Shown here: positions 35,112 to 46,624 of the stretch, one piece after another
Numbering within the stretch: position 1 is the first letter of the stretch
Layout: each line of letters opens with the position of its first letter
Assembly (NCBI GenBank): GCA_020809705.1
Contig: CP085830.1
Coordinates: 4,278,001 to 4,342,000, forward strand
Origin: Calonectria ilicicola
Taxonomy: Eukaryota > Ascomycota > Sordariomycetes > Hypocreales > Nectriaceae
Reading direction: 5' to 3'
DNA: 64,000 bases
The notes under the pieces: model-generated
The model's input: only the letters and a program-made list of their open reading frames with translations
Database searches by the model: none
Told to the model about the DNA's origin: nothing
Program-made: the position numbers and the translations under genes

Positions 35112-35968
35112 TTACGCTCGTACCTTGGCCAGTATCCGCTCCCGGATCACTTGCGCTGCCACCACGGATCCGTGCTGCAGGGTGATTGCACCAACAATGG
35201 CCAGGACGGCGCTGTTGAGCACAACCTCGACACCAGACTCCTTGAGCTTTCGCACCTGTAGAGAACCTGTCAGCATACCACCTCATTGGGTCTTGGAGGG
35301 GTAAAACGTACCAATCGAGGCTTCCACCGCACAACATCAATCAGACCCACATCAATGGCCAGATCGTACAACTTATCCTTGCCAACAATATCCTTTGGTC
35401 CCTCCACGTTCAGGTTATCTATCGAGGACAGCTGGGGATGTTCGAATGGTTGTCGATCAAACTCGTCAGTCTGTCTTGCTCCGGAGATGGGCTCCTTGGC
35501 CACAATGTGCTTGGTGGCTTCCATGACGAGAGCCATACGGCCTGCGGGATGTCAGCGCATATTTCCGTAAATTTTCCACATCATTTACGTACCTAGCAGC
35601 GCCAATCTGTCATTGAAACCTCTCCTTCCCTGATCAAAACTCTTATGGGTCACGGCGAGCCACTTGAGCTCTTCAGGTAAAAGCTTGTGGCCATTGGGGC
35701 CGAGAAGGCGATCGTACATTTCGTCAAGCTTCTTGGGGTCGTTGTTCACAGACCAGACCTTGTTGTGAGGTTTCTTTGCAAAGTCGAGCTGGAAGCCCGC
35801 CTTCATCTCGGGAGGAGTCTGGGACCATCGCGGGACCGGTGCGGCGGGATTGGGAGTCTCGGCCTTGAAGGATTCGGGAGTGGTGGCATAGGAGCGGACG
35901 CAGGGAATGAGGGCGCGGGCAGCCAGGCGGGAGCGCGCAAGGCTGGCACGGCAAGGTTGGAGAGCCAT
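35112..35968 (-). CDS. MRPL15: Mitochondrial large-subunit ribosomal protein mL57 (RNase III-like)
   Basis: Three exons (35968-35593, 35541-35312, 35255-35112) encode 249 residues. The N-terminus (MALQPCRASLARSRLAARAL) is a mitochondrial leader. The body contains LPEELKWLAVTHKSFDQGRRGFNDRLALLGR, the degenerate RNase III signature seen in yeast Mrpl15, without the usual acidic catalytic set. It is therefore expected to be structural in the mitoribosome. All intron phases close. An upstream in-frame extension exists in the open frame but lacks an ATG in good context. CACGTG lies at 36075-36080 in the promoter. Confidence 0.88.
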
Positions 35969-37035
35969 GGCGGAGAGGAATTGGCCCAAGGTTGAGGGTG
36001 TGGTGCTTGTCGTGGTGGTCTGAATTGAGGCCGTCAATTGCAGCCAAACCGGCTCACGAACATTTTCCAAAGTCACGTGCTTGCGCCGCAGGGCCCGTTC
36101 GATGCGGCCCCACTCCGGATATGGCGTTTGGACCCTGGTCTTGAGACGATGTCTTCGTCTATTAGTCTCCAGCGATCAATGGATCGGGGAATAAATGATT
36201 AGTGTCCAGGGTCGGCTGTCATAAATGTCATTAATGTATATCCCCAGAAGCCCACAGATTCGCATGCGGTTCTGCCAAACTGTCGCACTCAACATCAAGT
36301 CATGAGTGAATACAAACAACATGCTAAACTTTTCGCATTTGTATTGTATTTTTTTGACAGTATCTGTTTGCAAATGGCTTTTTCTGTTTTATTCAATCAG
36401 TTCTGGCAATATATTGACAAATTAGGCTGTTATTCTTACAATACTGGTACAACTTTTTACTTCAGTGCTATGCACTTGCTATCAAATGGTGAAAACGCGT
36501 GAGTTTTTTTTCCCTCTTTTACCCTTTTCTTGTGTTTTTTTCCGCTGATTGACTATCTGATTCTGCATTAAGTAAGTGTAATGCACAATTGTTATCTGCT
36601 TTCGAGCACAATGATGGTGCCAAATGTGAGTCCCGTTAGTTGCGCAATTGCACGGGATGCACCAACCTTGGTTCACGACGTTGAGTTGACCAAATAGAGA
36701 AAAAAAGAAAAAGAAAAGAATAAAATAGATTTTATTAAAATAGCTACATAAATTTCGAGAATTAGATAATTCTGTCAATCAATTACCTCAAAGGTGCTAT
36801 ATTACGCTGAACGAATGAATTGTCTAGGGTAGTCGCCAGAAAACTAGGGCCCTCGACAGATTAACTTGCAGGGGGCGCCAGAAGACAGCTCCCCACTAGA
36901 GCTCGTTCCTGAGCCAGGACAGTGGGGGACCAGCCGCTAACGCATGCCGCACAGTGGAGCTCCCCCAGCAACCATACCTCCCGTTGATCTCATCTCACAG
37001 CTCTGGAAACCCTGATCCTTTCAGACAACGTCAAG
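35969..37035. promoter_or_regulatory. Intergenic region between MRPL15 and RTT109
   Basis: This 1067-base divergent region contains the promoters of both genes. The centre (36180-36780) is AT-rich with poly-T and purine tracts and no coding frame. Confidence 0.4.
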
Positions 37036-38745
37036 ATGACTTCACATCAGCAGCCCGACAGCGAGAGCGGCCTTCGCAGCCGATTGGCCTCGGTGCTACC
37101 CAAGGGCTACGACTTTGGCGTCCACCACATGTCAACACCTCCCACCAAGACCGACCCCCTCTACTCCCCCCCGCCCAATGAGCGCCCCGAGAAAACATAC
37201 TGCGAGAACCACTTCCTTGCCATTTCCATCGACGCACCCCTCACAACACCCTCGAGCCAGACAGATGCCCAATCCGAACCCGAGGCTAAGAAGCAGGTTC
37301 TGGTGCTGGGCGTCGAAATCTTCATCTACACCACCGCCCGCACCACAACCCTCTTCGTGTCCAAGGCCGACTCGACCGGATACCTAGGCTTACTCAACCT
37401 CCCCAAGGGCACCCCCAGCCCGGTGCGGGAGATTTGCTCCGCATTTATCGGGTATCTGATTGAGAAGCGTCGGAGGAAGGATGTACAGTTCATTGTCAAT
37501 CTATTTGCTCGAGCCCAGGCACAGTACCTTTTCCCAGGCAGTGTCGACCATGGCGGTAAGCATGTATTGGACGATAGGGGCCTCATCAAATGGTGGTGTC
37601 GGGTGCTAGACCCTATCATTGGATCCGTCCCTAAGGGAGCCGTAGCCCCCTGGAAAAACTCCAGAGCCTACCTCGTCGTTCCTGGACTCGAGACGTATGA
37701 AACCAAGGCCTTGACCCCCCGTAATGCTGCACCATCATCGTGGACCCTCGGTCACCCCCTGGAGCGCATATCCCACTACTACCGCGAGTTCGACTGGGTG
37801 CCGCCGAGATGCCTGATTCCTCACTTTCCTGATGATCCAAAATCTCGTTTCCGTGATGAGTTGGATGAAGAAGCCGGCAATTCAAAGGAGATGAAGACGA
37901 CTGGGCGATGGAAGAGCGTCAAGACCCTGGATACCTTCTGGGAGTTGATGGCTTTCCGCCAAGAATGTTCAAGCGGCCGGATGACTGGCTTCATTTGGGT
38001 CGTATTTGATGATGAGGTGGATGATGCCCCAGCTGCAGAACCCGCATCTGCACCATCGTCCCAATCTGCTGCTGCCCCGGAGACCCCCAAGAAGCAGCGG
38101 ACCGTCAACATCACCCCAAACACTACACCCCGAAAGCTTTTCCCAACGAAAGCGGAGATTAAGAGGGAGGAACAGGGCAAAGACAAGAAGTTCAAGAAGA
38201 AGCCCAAGAAGAAGATACTGAGGGGACCAATCATTCCCCGTACCCCTCGCATTAAGAAGGAACAGCGAAACTACAATCTTGACCGTCCAGTTTCGACAGC
38301 ATACTACTCATGGTCTATCGAGGGCCGCGGCGACAGAATTGTCGGCGAGACCCAATACAAGCGCATGGTTGAGCTTTTGCTGCATCTCGACTTTTCTAAC
38401 CTCAACAAAGCAACGGGTAGCACACGTCGCTGGGTGAATGAGGTCGGCATGGGAAGCAAATGGGGTGCTACGGTGAAGGGTACTCGTGAGCAACCAGCGC
38501 CAGGTCAGGCGAGTGGTGAAAGCGGCGTAGCCCCGGTCAACAACCTGTCGGGGCTAATTAAGAGGAAGCGAACCGACTCGGCTAGCCAGCAAGCAGCTGA
38601 ACCAAACACCAAGGTCAACGTGCTCAGCGCGGGACTGGTAAAGAGAAAGCCCAAGGAGGATGGAGCATCCGGCAACAGCGAGGGCAAGACGCCAGAAGTT
38701 AATGTGCTGGCCACTGGACTTGTGAGAAAGAAGCCCAAGGATTGA
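37036..38745 (+). CDS. RTT109: Histone H3-K56 acetyltransferase Rtt109
   Basis: A single exon of 569 codons. The beginning, LASVLPKGYDFGVHHMSTPP, with the later FLAISI and LVLGVEIFIYTTARTTTLFVSKADSTGYL, is the characteristic start of fungal Rtt109/KAT11. The acetyltransferase core continues to FWELMAFRQECSSGRMTGFIWVVF, with DWVPPRCLIPHFPDDPKSRF before it. A long lysine-rich loop (about residues 340-420) is inserted before a last core helix containing YSWSIEGRGDRIVGE. The enzyme acetylates H3 Lys56 and Lys9/27 with the chaperones Asf1 and Vps75 during replication. The tail holds three related basic motifs (see findings). Length exceeds yeast Rtt109 (436) mainly through the loop and tail. Confidence 0.95.
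   Translation: MTSHQQPDSESGLRSRLASVLPKGYDFGVHHMSTPPTKTDPLYSPPPNERPEKTYCENHFLAISIDAPLTTPSSQTDAQSEPEAKKQVLVLGVEIFIYTTARTTTLFVSKADSTGYLGLLNLPKGTPSPVREICSAFIGYLIEKRRRKDVQFIVNLFARAQAQYLFPGSVDHGGKHVLDDRGLIKWWCRVLDPIIGSVPKGAVAPWKNSRAYLVVPGLETYETKALTPRNAAPSSWTLGHPLERISHYYREFDWVPPRCLIPHFPDDPKSRFRDELDEEAGNSKEMKTTGRWKSVKTLDTFWELMAFRQECSSGRMTGFIWVVFDDEVDDAPAAEPASAPSSQSAAAPETPKKQRTVNITPNTTPRKLFPTKAEIKREEQGKDKKFKKKPKKKILRGPIIPRTPRIKKEQRNYNLDRPVSTAYYSWSIEGRGDRIVGETQYKRMVELLLHLDFSNLNKATGSTRRWVNEVGMGSKWGATVKGTREQPAPGQASGESGVAPVNNLSGLIKRKRTDSASQQAAEPNTKVNVLSAGLVKRKPKEDGASGNSEGKTPEVNVLATGLVRKKPKD
38536..38742 (+). repeat. Three-fold N-x-L-x-G-L-V-K/R-K motif in the Rtt109 tail
   Basis: The encoded tail holds VNNLSGLIKRKRTD (about residues 501-514), VNVLSAGLVKRKPKED (527-542) and VNVLATGLVRKKPKD (555-569), separated by two 12-residue spacers rich in Ser, Glu and Gln. 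They may be nuclear signals, chaperone-binding elements or both. Confidence 0.75.
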
Positions 38746-39587
38746 GCGGTGGAATGTAATATTATTGGGTATTGGGCGTTGGGAAGCGGAAATGGATATG
38801 GAACGGCCTTGGAGTCGGGAATATATGTACATGTAGTCTTATGGATTGGCTAGCATAATTATGACCAACGAGTCTTGTTAGTAAACCAATGAGTGCCCAG
38901 TGACTTTTGTTCAATGACACCCTCCAAGAATCCGGTCTGGCGGGAGCTTGGCGGCGATCCAATCTCCACCAACCGGCCGGGACTGGCGGCGGGAACTAGG
39001 TAGTTTCTGGGAGGTGGAAACCTAAAGAGTGCTTCGTCTGTGCCGTTGGCTTGCTTTACTCGAGGATATTTGAGTAATTGGTGGGTTATCTGATGCAAGT
39101 GCCGATTATTAAGATTAAAAACTAGCAGTCCAATCTGCATAGTCACTCAGGGTCTTGTATATAAGTCGCTGGTTGATGACACCAACAACACTTCCGAAAC
39201 CTCAAAAAAAATCTCATTTTAAAAGTACACTCACATACACACATGCATACTGACAAAAACACCAGGTTACCCATATCTTTTGTTTCTCATTTACTTTTAT
39301 AAAATGCTTAGCAAAGAAAAAAAAACGCCTCCATGTCCTGCAAATGCCCATTCATTCCGTCCAATGCAAAACCCGTCCGTCTCACTGCAACTGACTGCAT
39401 AGTCTCGACTCTTTCAATGCGGCCTACCCGAGAATTTCCCCTCCCCACCTACCCATGCTCCGTTTCCATAATGCAGAATGAAGAAGAAGAAAGAAAAGAA
39501 ACACAAATGTGTAATGGTGGATGATAAACACCAATGATGACGATGATGATATGATGAATGATGTTAGAAACAGACAGAAAAGAAGTT
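38746..39587. other. Convergent 3' intergenic region
   Basis: These 842 bases lie between the stop codons of RTT109 and the dehydrogenase. There is an ATGATG-rich simple stretch at 39525-39565 and A-rich patches at 39200-39330. No gene is seen. Confidence 0.4.
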
Positions 39588-40844
39588 CTATTGCTTAATG
39601 TGGTGAAGGTTCACGGGGGTAATGGGATCGGCGCCTGTCAGAACAGCCATGATGTTGCGCATGCTCAGCTCCTCAAAGCCCTTGTGCGTCTCGACGGTGC
39701 CGCCGGCGTTGTGGCAAGTCAGCATCACGCGACCCTTGCGGGCGAGCTCCAGCAGGCCAGGGTGCACATCGGGCTCGTTGGCGTGTACATCGAGAGCTGC
39801 CGTGGAGAGCTGGCCATCCTCGAGCGCCTGCACTAGGGCGTCCTCGTCGACGAGGCTGCCGCGCGCAATGTTGACGAAGCGCGCGCCGCGGGCAAACAGC
39901 TTGAGCGAGTCGGGATTGATGAGGGCGCCGTCGCCGGCCGGGGTGCACAGGACCACGCAGTCAGCGGAGGCGAGCAGGCTCTCGAGGGAGTCGTGGGCGC
40001 GGGCCCGGAGCGGCTCCGTGGCCGAGGCGGGCTTGGGGAAGACGTCGTAGTAGTGGATGTTCATGAGGAAGCCGTGGTGGCAGCGGGCCGCAATCTGCTG
40101 GCCAATGTTGCCGAAGCCGATAAAGGCCAGGTTCTGCCCGCGCAGGTTGTGCGCCTGGGCCGTGACGTCGCGGTGGCACGTCTGGAAGTCGGCCCTGTCG
40201 CTGGACGTGGCCGCATTCATGCACCAGGGCAGCTGGCGGAACGTCGAGATGATCATGGCGACGGCGAAGTCGGCGACGGCGTCGCATGCGGCGAGCCCAG
40301 AGTTGCAGTAGATGATGTCTGTTGGGGGGGGATTTTCGTGTTAGTCCCAGTCTGCATCTTCTCTCATTGTATATAATAACTACTACTACTCGCACTACTA
40401 CTCACCTCGTTGTCCTAGGAGCTTGGTATCGGCCCAGTCAAAACCGGCGCCGGCGCTGGCAAAGACCCGGACGCTCTCCGGCAGCAGGTCGACCAGCTCG
40501 GCGTCCCACTGACCCATCTCGCCGCCGGTGCCCCAGAAGGGACGGAAGATGGCGTGAAAGTCGCCCCAGCGGCGCTCCTTGAGGGCCTTGATAAACTCGG
40601 GCCTCTGGCGCTCTTCGGTCGACGGCCGGACCACATCGAACTGGGCGCTGAAGCGGGCATAGGTGTCCGGGTTGTACTTGATGGGGTCGCCAATGTGCAG
40701 CACGCGCAGCCTCGCCGACGCAGCCATGGCGAGCTTTGCGGGTGAGAGGGGAGACGCCGGGTGAGTGAATAGAGGCACTGGAGGGGCAGGCGAGGTGGCT
40801 CTGGGCGTTGAGGCGGGCACCGGGGTGTTTGTTGGTTCCGCCAT
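39588..40844 (-). CDS. D-isomer-specific 2-hydroxyacid dehydrogenase
   Basis: Exon 1 (40844-40406) and exon 2 (40318-39588) give 389 residues; the intron is 87 bases. The NAD fold has GFGNIGQQIAARC (GxGxxG at about 214-219) and an Asp at 238 (YYDVF), as expected for NAD preference. Catalytic residues by position are Arg299 (NIARGSLVDE), Glu328 (ANEPDVHP) and His349 (TCHNAGGT). Enzymes of this family reduce glyoxylate, hydroxypyruvate or other 2-oxo acids. The first 39 residues are a Pro/Thr/Ser-rich extension; an in-frame ATG at 40727 (MAASARLRVLHIGDP) has an equally good context and matches the usual family start. Which is used is open. Confidence 0.9.
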
Positions 40845-41846
40845 TGTACACGCTCTTTGGGGGGGCAATTGGGGGTCTTATAGGGAGCGGCAGCGACAAC
40901 TGATGATGCTGAAGTCGAGTTGAGGCAAAAGTCGACCGACAAAAGGGCGAGGTGGTGACGGACAGGAAGGAAGAGCCGCAATCAACAACGGGGGCGGGAT
41001 ATGCCCAATGGCGCCTCGAGCTCCTCTGCTTGCTTGCGCCGGCAGCCCAAAGAGAGCCCAGCTGTGTGTGTGGAGCGATAGGTGACAAGGCGCCCCAAGG
41101 TCCCCCCCACGGGCCGACTCTTGATGGCTGCGGACCCTTGACAAAACGACGAATCCGAGATAAGCGTCTGGAGGCGTTGTTTATTTCCTGCAAGTCAAAA
41201 AAAAAAAAAAAAAGACACAGCGGTAATTATGGGCGAATCAATCACGAAGCGTATACAGTCGGGCCTGTCCTTGAAGCTTGTCAATTGCCTCTGTCTTGTA
41301 GTTAAAGTTATCAATCTTCATCAATACTTGAAGCATACATCCATCCATTTACTCGCACTCTCATGTCCTCCAAAAGCAAGAAGCCCATTGACCACACCGC
41401 ACTTCTCCAATTCACAAAGCACCCCCTGGGGTTTACATCTCCCGCATATGACTGGTCGCGTGTGTCTTGCCCGGAGCTCAACGTCCCATTGATGGGTAGT
41501 CATGGGATGGGGTGCGATAAAAAAAGCAACCATAAAAGCGGGGAGACATCTCCCCCCACCATTACGCGGGACCGGGAGACGACGCCAATTGTCCGGGGCC
41601 CCAGCGGGAGAGCCTGGGCCAGGAGTGTAAATCATCTGGTCCTCTGGGTAAGACGTGTGTTACACGGCCGCCGAGGTCAATGCTTGTGTGTGTGGGGGAA
41701 CTGGGTAATTGGGGTTCAGTTGACATGACATCAGGGCTCCAGATGGCCAACCGGAACTGCACGTTTCAACACCATGGCGGTGGCTGACCGCCCATCACAG
41801 TGGTGTGACTTTGGGGGCAAGCTGAATCCGACGTGCTGAATTGAAC
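40845..41846. other. Intergenic region upstream of the dehydrogenase
   Basis: These 1002 bases lie between the dehydrogenase start and the amidase stop, both minus strand. A 16-base A run lies near 41197-41212. A plus-strand frame at 41363-41728 has no coding character. No gene is supported. Confidence 0.4.
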
Positions 41847-44119
41847 CTATAGCTCATCCGATAGGCCTTGAACTTGTATTGCAGGGGGAATTTCCACCTT
41901 GGCATGGGATTGGCGTTCTGGCGGGAAGGTGAAGCGTCCGGTGCCAACTTGTGTCTGCCAATGTGCTTTTTCAAAAGCTTGTTTGATAAGCTGAATCATG
42001 CCAATTTCGCTCCCTCGTGTTCCCACGAGAGAAATACAGACCGGCTTATACTCCGTCCTGCCGCTGATCCGTGATTGGTACGGTACCTGAGTGACTGGTC
42101 GGCAACGATCCCGGTCAGCACCCCAAATTCTTCCCCGGGGAGGGCAACATTTTCTCCCAAGCACTTACATGGAACGGATAGAAGCGGCGCCCCCAACATG
42201 GCGGCGAGGAACTCCGGTTTCACACCCTCGGGGATGGTTGGTGGACTAATTCTCATCAGCTTTGGTGTGCATGGAGATGCAGACGCCGTGAAACGCACAC
42301 TGTGGGTGAATCCCGGTACGAGATCTGAGAAGTCCCGCAGGGTAGAATCATGATGGCTTCGGCATTGGGGGTAGCTGGGTTCAAAGTCATGACCCTTTGA
42401 TCGAACCATTGTCGGAATGACTCGAGGCGACCCAAGTATTCTTTGTATTCTTCATCGCTAACCGCCGCTCCCACGCTTCTGCAACCAGTTAGCAGGAACA
42501 ACACTTTTGTGGCGCCACACGTACAAGAAAAATTCCGTTGCACCTTCAATGTATGGCTCTGATTTAAAAGTATGGCAGTATTGAGAGATGAAGTCTTTCA
42601 ACTTGTGGGAAGACTCATAACACCACGCACGGATTGGGGCCTTTCTGGTTAGTCTTGGCCTCATCTTACACACAGAGGCCACTTACATCTTTTAGATATG
42701 TTTGTAATTCTTCACCTTTAGCCTCAGCTGGAGTATATTTGGCCCATGCATCCTCAATATTGACTTGTTCTACGGAAACACCTAGAAAAGTTTCTAGCGT
42801 GGAAACGAAATCGGCGGAATGTGATTGCTGGTCGTCTGAACGGTGCATGTCTACTGGATATAAAACCTTCTTGGGCAAACTAGCATTGTGTGTAGCGATG
42901 TTGAGAGATGTTGCTGCGAGATCGAGCAGCCCCCCAAGACTGCGACTAACAAGATTGACATTATCCGTTCTGCGAAACAAATTAGCTTAGTATATAGTTA
43001 AATTAGTCAACGTACTCGGAAATTTTAGTGATGCCATCCTGGGATACGCTCCCCGCAGACGGGGAAAGTGTGTATACTCCATCCTGAGCGGATAGGCCAC
43101 CGTCTAAAAGTATGGTTAGTGAATGTATTTTGTAGAGAATCCCCCAGCATACCGTTACTACCAATGCTTTGCTCCAGCCAGTCATATCCTATCAAGCTGG
43201 CAGAGCTTCCGGTTGATGTTCCCGAGAGAACTTGGTATCCATCACCCCTTGCACTCCAAGGAGCCTGATCGTCAACCCAACTGGTACCAGTAGCTAGTGG
43301 AGATACCTTGGTCTTGCCAACAATAATAGCACCCAATTCAATAAGTTGTTTAGCTAATTCCGCGGTGGTGTTTGGTGCAGAGGCGTAAAGGGACCTCCAT
43401 GCGCGACTGGATAGCGACGATGGCGCTCCATTGAGAGACACTAGATCGCTGATAGAGATGCGCACGCCAGAGAGTGGTTTTCTTGGAGAAGGCCGAGGGT
43501 AATAAAGTCTCGAGGGGACTGCAATAGATTTGGAGTCGCCTTGCAAGGATAAAGATGTCAGCACTTGAAACCTGCTGCGTGTTAGTGGTGTAATGCTCCA
43601 GACGACTGTTCTTAGCAACTTACTCAGCTGGGTTGTTGATATCCTCGGGAATAACGCCAAACGCAAAAGCCCCAAGCTCATCATCGTACAACCTCCACGC
43701 TTGGTGAAGGTTTGGACCATGTAGAAAATACGGCCCGGATGGCAATTCCGACCAATCGTTGCCCAAAGCAGTCATGTTATTCAGATGGTACACTGGAAGG
43801 TTTACGCCGTTAGGCAAAGCCGCTTGGCTCGCACTACTCGAGCCGGGCTTTTCCACTAGCACACCGCCAAAATCTGGGGAAAAGACATCGTCATACGAGT
43901 CAAGGAGTTGCAGGAGACCATCAATGTCGCCAAAGATTTCCTCTGTGGTGAGCAGCGTGACGGGGAGGATGGCGTCTGGGTTAATAGTTTCTTGGATGGA
44001 ACCCTGCAACCGGTTATCATTTGTAGGATTACGCCAGGAAAGTGTTGGCTCATTACAAGTTTGGTCGGATGAATCAGATATTGCAGCCCTGCAACGAGGA
44101 CGGTGACGAGGGGCCTCAT
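41847..44119 (-). CDS. Amidase-signature family protein, nine exons
   Basis: Exons by hand: 44119-44057, 44003-43624, 43571-43153, 43103-43016, 42969-42687, 42640-42525, 42478-42299, 42245-42169, 42094-41847; together 617 residues with all phases consistent. Amidase-signature elements are a GVRISISDLVSLNGAPSS segment, the lysine in IIVGKTKVS, SGTSTGSSAS (Gly/Ser-rich loop with the cis-Ser) and QSIGSNDGG with the likely nucleophilic Ser. The end, VPYQSRISGRTEYKPVCISL, is typical of a fungal amidase subgroup with an N-terminal extension. The start, MRPLVTVLVAGLQYL, could be a secretion signal. The family hydrolyses amides or C-N bonds; the substrate is unknown. The exon 5-6 junction (acceptor AAAG) is the least certain. 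Confidence 0.82.
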
Positions 44120-44517
44120 GATGGGCGACCCCTTGTTATTGCTTTGTCAGGGAGACGAGGGGGAGATTTCGACGGTTTCATCCACACAAACTAATGGATG
44201 TAAAAGTAAGAGCGAGCTGTGCAGGATGTGTGTGATCCATGTAGCCGCCGAGACTAAGTCAACAGAGCTCGCTAGTTGAGAGACGGGACATCACTTGACG
44301 ATTGCCTGGGTAGCCAGCCGCGCACGGGGAGCCAGGGAGGAGCAGCCGTTATCTCGGTGAACAGCCCCACAAGCTCGATAAGATACCTCGGTGAGCTTAT
44401 CGTGCTTTGGATTTTGTGGGGTATCAAATCAGCACCAAAAAAACAATCCTGCGCACCCCGCCAATACAACTTTACCACCATACATTCACAAGTTGTAAAA
44501 AACCCAGACACAAAAAG
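44120..44517. promoter_or_regulatory. Divergent promoter region, amidase and ALB1
   Basis: These 398 bases separate the amidase start (leftward) and the ALB1 start (rightward). No specific site was recognised. Confidence 0.4.
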
Positions 44518-45134
44518 ATGGCTAAGAAGAGAGGTAATTTCTCTATTGTTGACTCCGAGAGGGAGAAAAACCTGCTATTTCAATTTAAAACTAGATCCTA
44601 ACAGCGCTTCCAGGTCCCTCAATCCACTCCCGCGCCGCTCGCCGCGCAACCTCGCCCAGCATTGACACAGACAAGTCGCTGAAGGATGTGCGCCCGCCCT
44701 CGCGCACCTCGGCCGCCCGTCCCTCGGTACTGGCCGTCCACCAGTCCGCCGGTGTGCAGAAAAAGACCAAGAACGGCCGCAAGAGCCAAATGTCTGCCAA
44801 GGCCCGTCGGCGCCACGAAAAGGGCCTCGAGATGGCCGAGGCCGTCATCGAGCGCACCAGCCGCAAGGTCGAGAAAAGCGTAGGCCGCAGCCGCGCCGTC
44901 AAGGCCCGTAGCAAGAACTGGGAGGAAATCAACAAGGTCGCAGAGGCTACCGAGAAGGCCGAGGCCGAGTCTGACAACGAGGCTATGGGTGAGGAGGGCA
45001 AAGTATGGGAGACGGATGAGGATATGGGCGCCGAGTCCACAGAGAAATCTGGCGTCCCGGCTCCTGCTGCAAATGCTGCACCGGAAACTTCTGCGCCTGT
45101 GCATGCAGATGAGGATGGCGACGAGATTCTCTAA
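44518..45134 (+). CDS. ALB1: Ribosome biogenesis protein Alb1
   Basis: A 16-base first exon (44518-44533, MAKKR plus one base) and a second exon (44614-45134) give 178 residues. The conserved core has SPSIDTDKSLKDV, KKTKNGRKSQMSAKARRRHEKGLEMAEAVIERT and a KARSKNWEEIN segment, as in the Alb1 family (PF09135). Alb1 partners Arx1 in shuttling pre-60S ribosomal particles from nucleus to cytoplasm. The C-terminus is acidic. Without the tiny first exon the frame lacks an ATG before the core, so the splice is well motivated. Confidence 0.85.
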
Positions 45135-45401
45135 GCGAAAGGCTCTTGGGATGGAACGATATGTGCATTTGGTTGGAGTTTCGGAGTCGAAAATTCTGGT
45201 TGTTGGTCTCTAGAGCTCATTCATGACACAAGCTGTCTGGATTGACGATTTTCCATTTGTTTTTTTACATCTTTTTGTCATCTAGACCCTGCTGCCTATA
45301 TGGCAGATATATACTATTGATACATCCCCGCATTCAGGCGGGTGAAGTTGTCTTTGCAAGCTTTTCAACCATGATTCTTTGCCATGACCATTCTGGAGCG
45401 C

Positions 45402-46241
45402 TTATTTTGAGATTCCCTCAAGGAACAGGCGCATTGTTCGGTTAATTTGGCCAGCCATTTCCTTGTACTGCCTGGCACCAACCTCTTCAATGCCCTTCTT
45501 TACCTTTGCCAGGACTTCCTCGGCCTCAGCCTCTTCCGTCTTGCGACCACCCCTCTTGCGGCCGAGAATGACTTCCACACGCCAGCCCTTGGACAGGAAG
45601 GCACTTAGCTGGCGCATTTTGGTGGCCAGGTCGTTGTCGCCAATGGCCCAGTTGAGCTCGAGTTCCTTGCTCTTGGCTGTGGTCACTTTGGACACACGGC
45701 GGCGCTCCTTTGCTTCGCGCTGGCGCAAGTACTCCTCCTTCTTGTTGACAATCTTGCAGACGGCGTACTCGGCAGGCTTGTTGTCGCTGGGGCGTGCGGG
45801 GATGTAGGGAGTCATCATGCGCAGGGACTCGGACTTGGGGTCTAGCCGGCTGAGGACGTGGCGGGTCTGGAGGGGGCCGTCAAAGTTGCCATTGTCGAGA
45901 ACCATAATCATGGGATCGGAAATCTCATGGTCTTGAGGGAGGCGATCGCGGCCGGACCTCTCAATGTCCTCCTTGGTTGTGAACCGCCTGTCAAAGCCGC
46001 GCTCGTCGTTGTCGACGGGGCGCTGGGGCTCTGGACGGCCCTTAATTGCTCGCAGCCGGGGAGCCTGGGCCGAGAAAGCGCGGGACTGACAGAGGGGAGC
46101 AGTCGAAGGGACTCGAGCGGAATGGGCGTGGACAAGAGGCAACAGCTGGCGCTGGAGGGTGACGTCGTGGCGCTCGAGCGGGGAGACGAAGACCCGGTAG
46201 AGGGCACGCCTCGAGTTGTTTAGGCAGGCTACGGTGTTCAT
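45402..46241 (-). CDS. AIM23: Mitochondrial translation initiation factor 3
   Basis: A single exon of 279 residues. It begins with a mitochondrial leader (MNTVACLNNSRRALYRVF, then RAFSAQAPRLRAI). IF3-like features are DPKSESLRMM in the N-terminal domain, a Lys/Arg/Glu-rich linker helix, and KSKELELNWAIGDNDLATKMRQLSAFLSKGWRVEVILG in the C-terminal domain, the usual fungal mtIF3/Aim23 pattern. It would bind the small mitoribosomal subunit during initiation. It is head-to-head with IMP1. Confidence 0.9.
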   Translation of the reverse strand: MNTVACLNNSRRALYRVFVSPLERHDVTLQRQLLPLVHAHSARVPSTAPLCQSRAFSAQAPRLRAIKGRPEPQRPVDNDERGFDRRFTTKEDIERSGRDRLPQDHEISDPMIMVLDNGNFDGPLQTRHVLSRLDPKSESLRMMTPYIPARPSDNKPAEYAVCKIVNKKEEYLRQREAKERRRVSKVTTAKSKELELNWAIGDNDLATKMRQLSAFLSKGWRVEVILGRKRGGRKTEEAEAEEVLAKVKKGIEEVGARQYKEMAGQINRTMRLFLEGISK

Positions 46242-46624
46242 GGCGGCGGCTGCGCGGAATTGATAGACTAAAGCTCGTGGGATGCGGCTGGATGTGACGA
46301 TTGTTGAGAATCGCCGGCAATGGCCCTACAGTGGTGACTTGGCCAAGCTGTGATGTGATGGTGCTGGATGCAGCCTTGGTCGCCTGTTAAAAGCGGGCGG
46401 CCGGCGTCGGCTAAGGACTCCATCGTCAGAGCTGGAGCTCCCCGCCAATCAGAGCCCGCAATGCCCACGAGACCCCAGCTGCAAGCTCTCACTCTAACAC
46501 AACCACCAACCAACCCGAGTGCAACGGCTCGACGCCCGTCCATGTACCCTCGCGACATGAGCGACATGCCGCCGCTAGTATAGCCATAATATCCCTCGTC
46601 TCTTGCAGAGGGCGCCGCGCGAAA
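46242..46624. promoter_or_regulatory. Bidirectional promoter, AIM23 and IMP1
   Basis: These 383 bases lie between the start codons of two genes for mitochondrial proteins, so co-regulation is plausible. No named motif was identified. Confidence 0.5.

Noticed and set aside
40438..41193. Long Arg/Pro-rich frame opposite the codon frame of the dehydrogenase
   Set aside because: It is a shadow produced by the high GC of the real exon; the dehydrogenase frame carries recognisable family motifs.
41363..41728. Plus-strand frame of 121 codons upstream of the dehydrogenase
   Set aside because: Composition is not protein-like, no motif is present and there are no splice partners; it lies in a promoter region.
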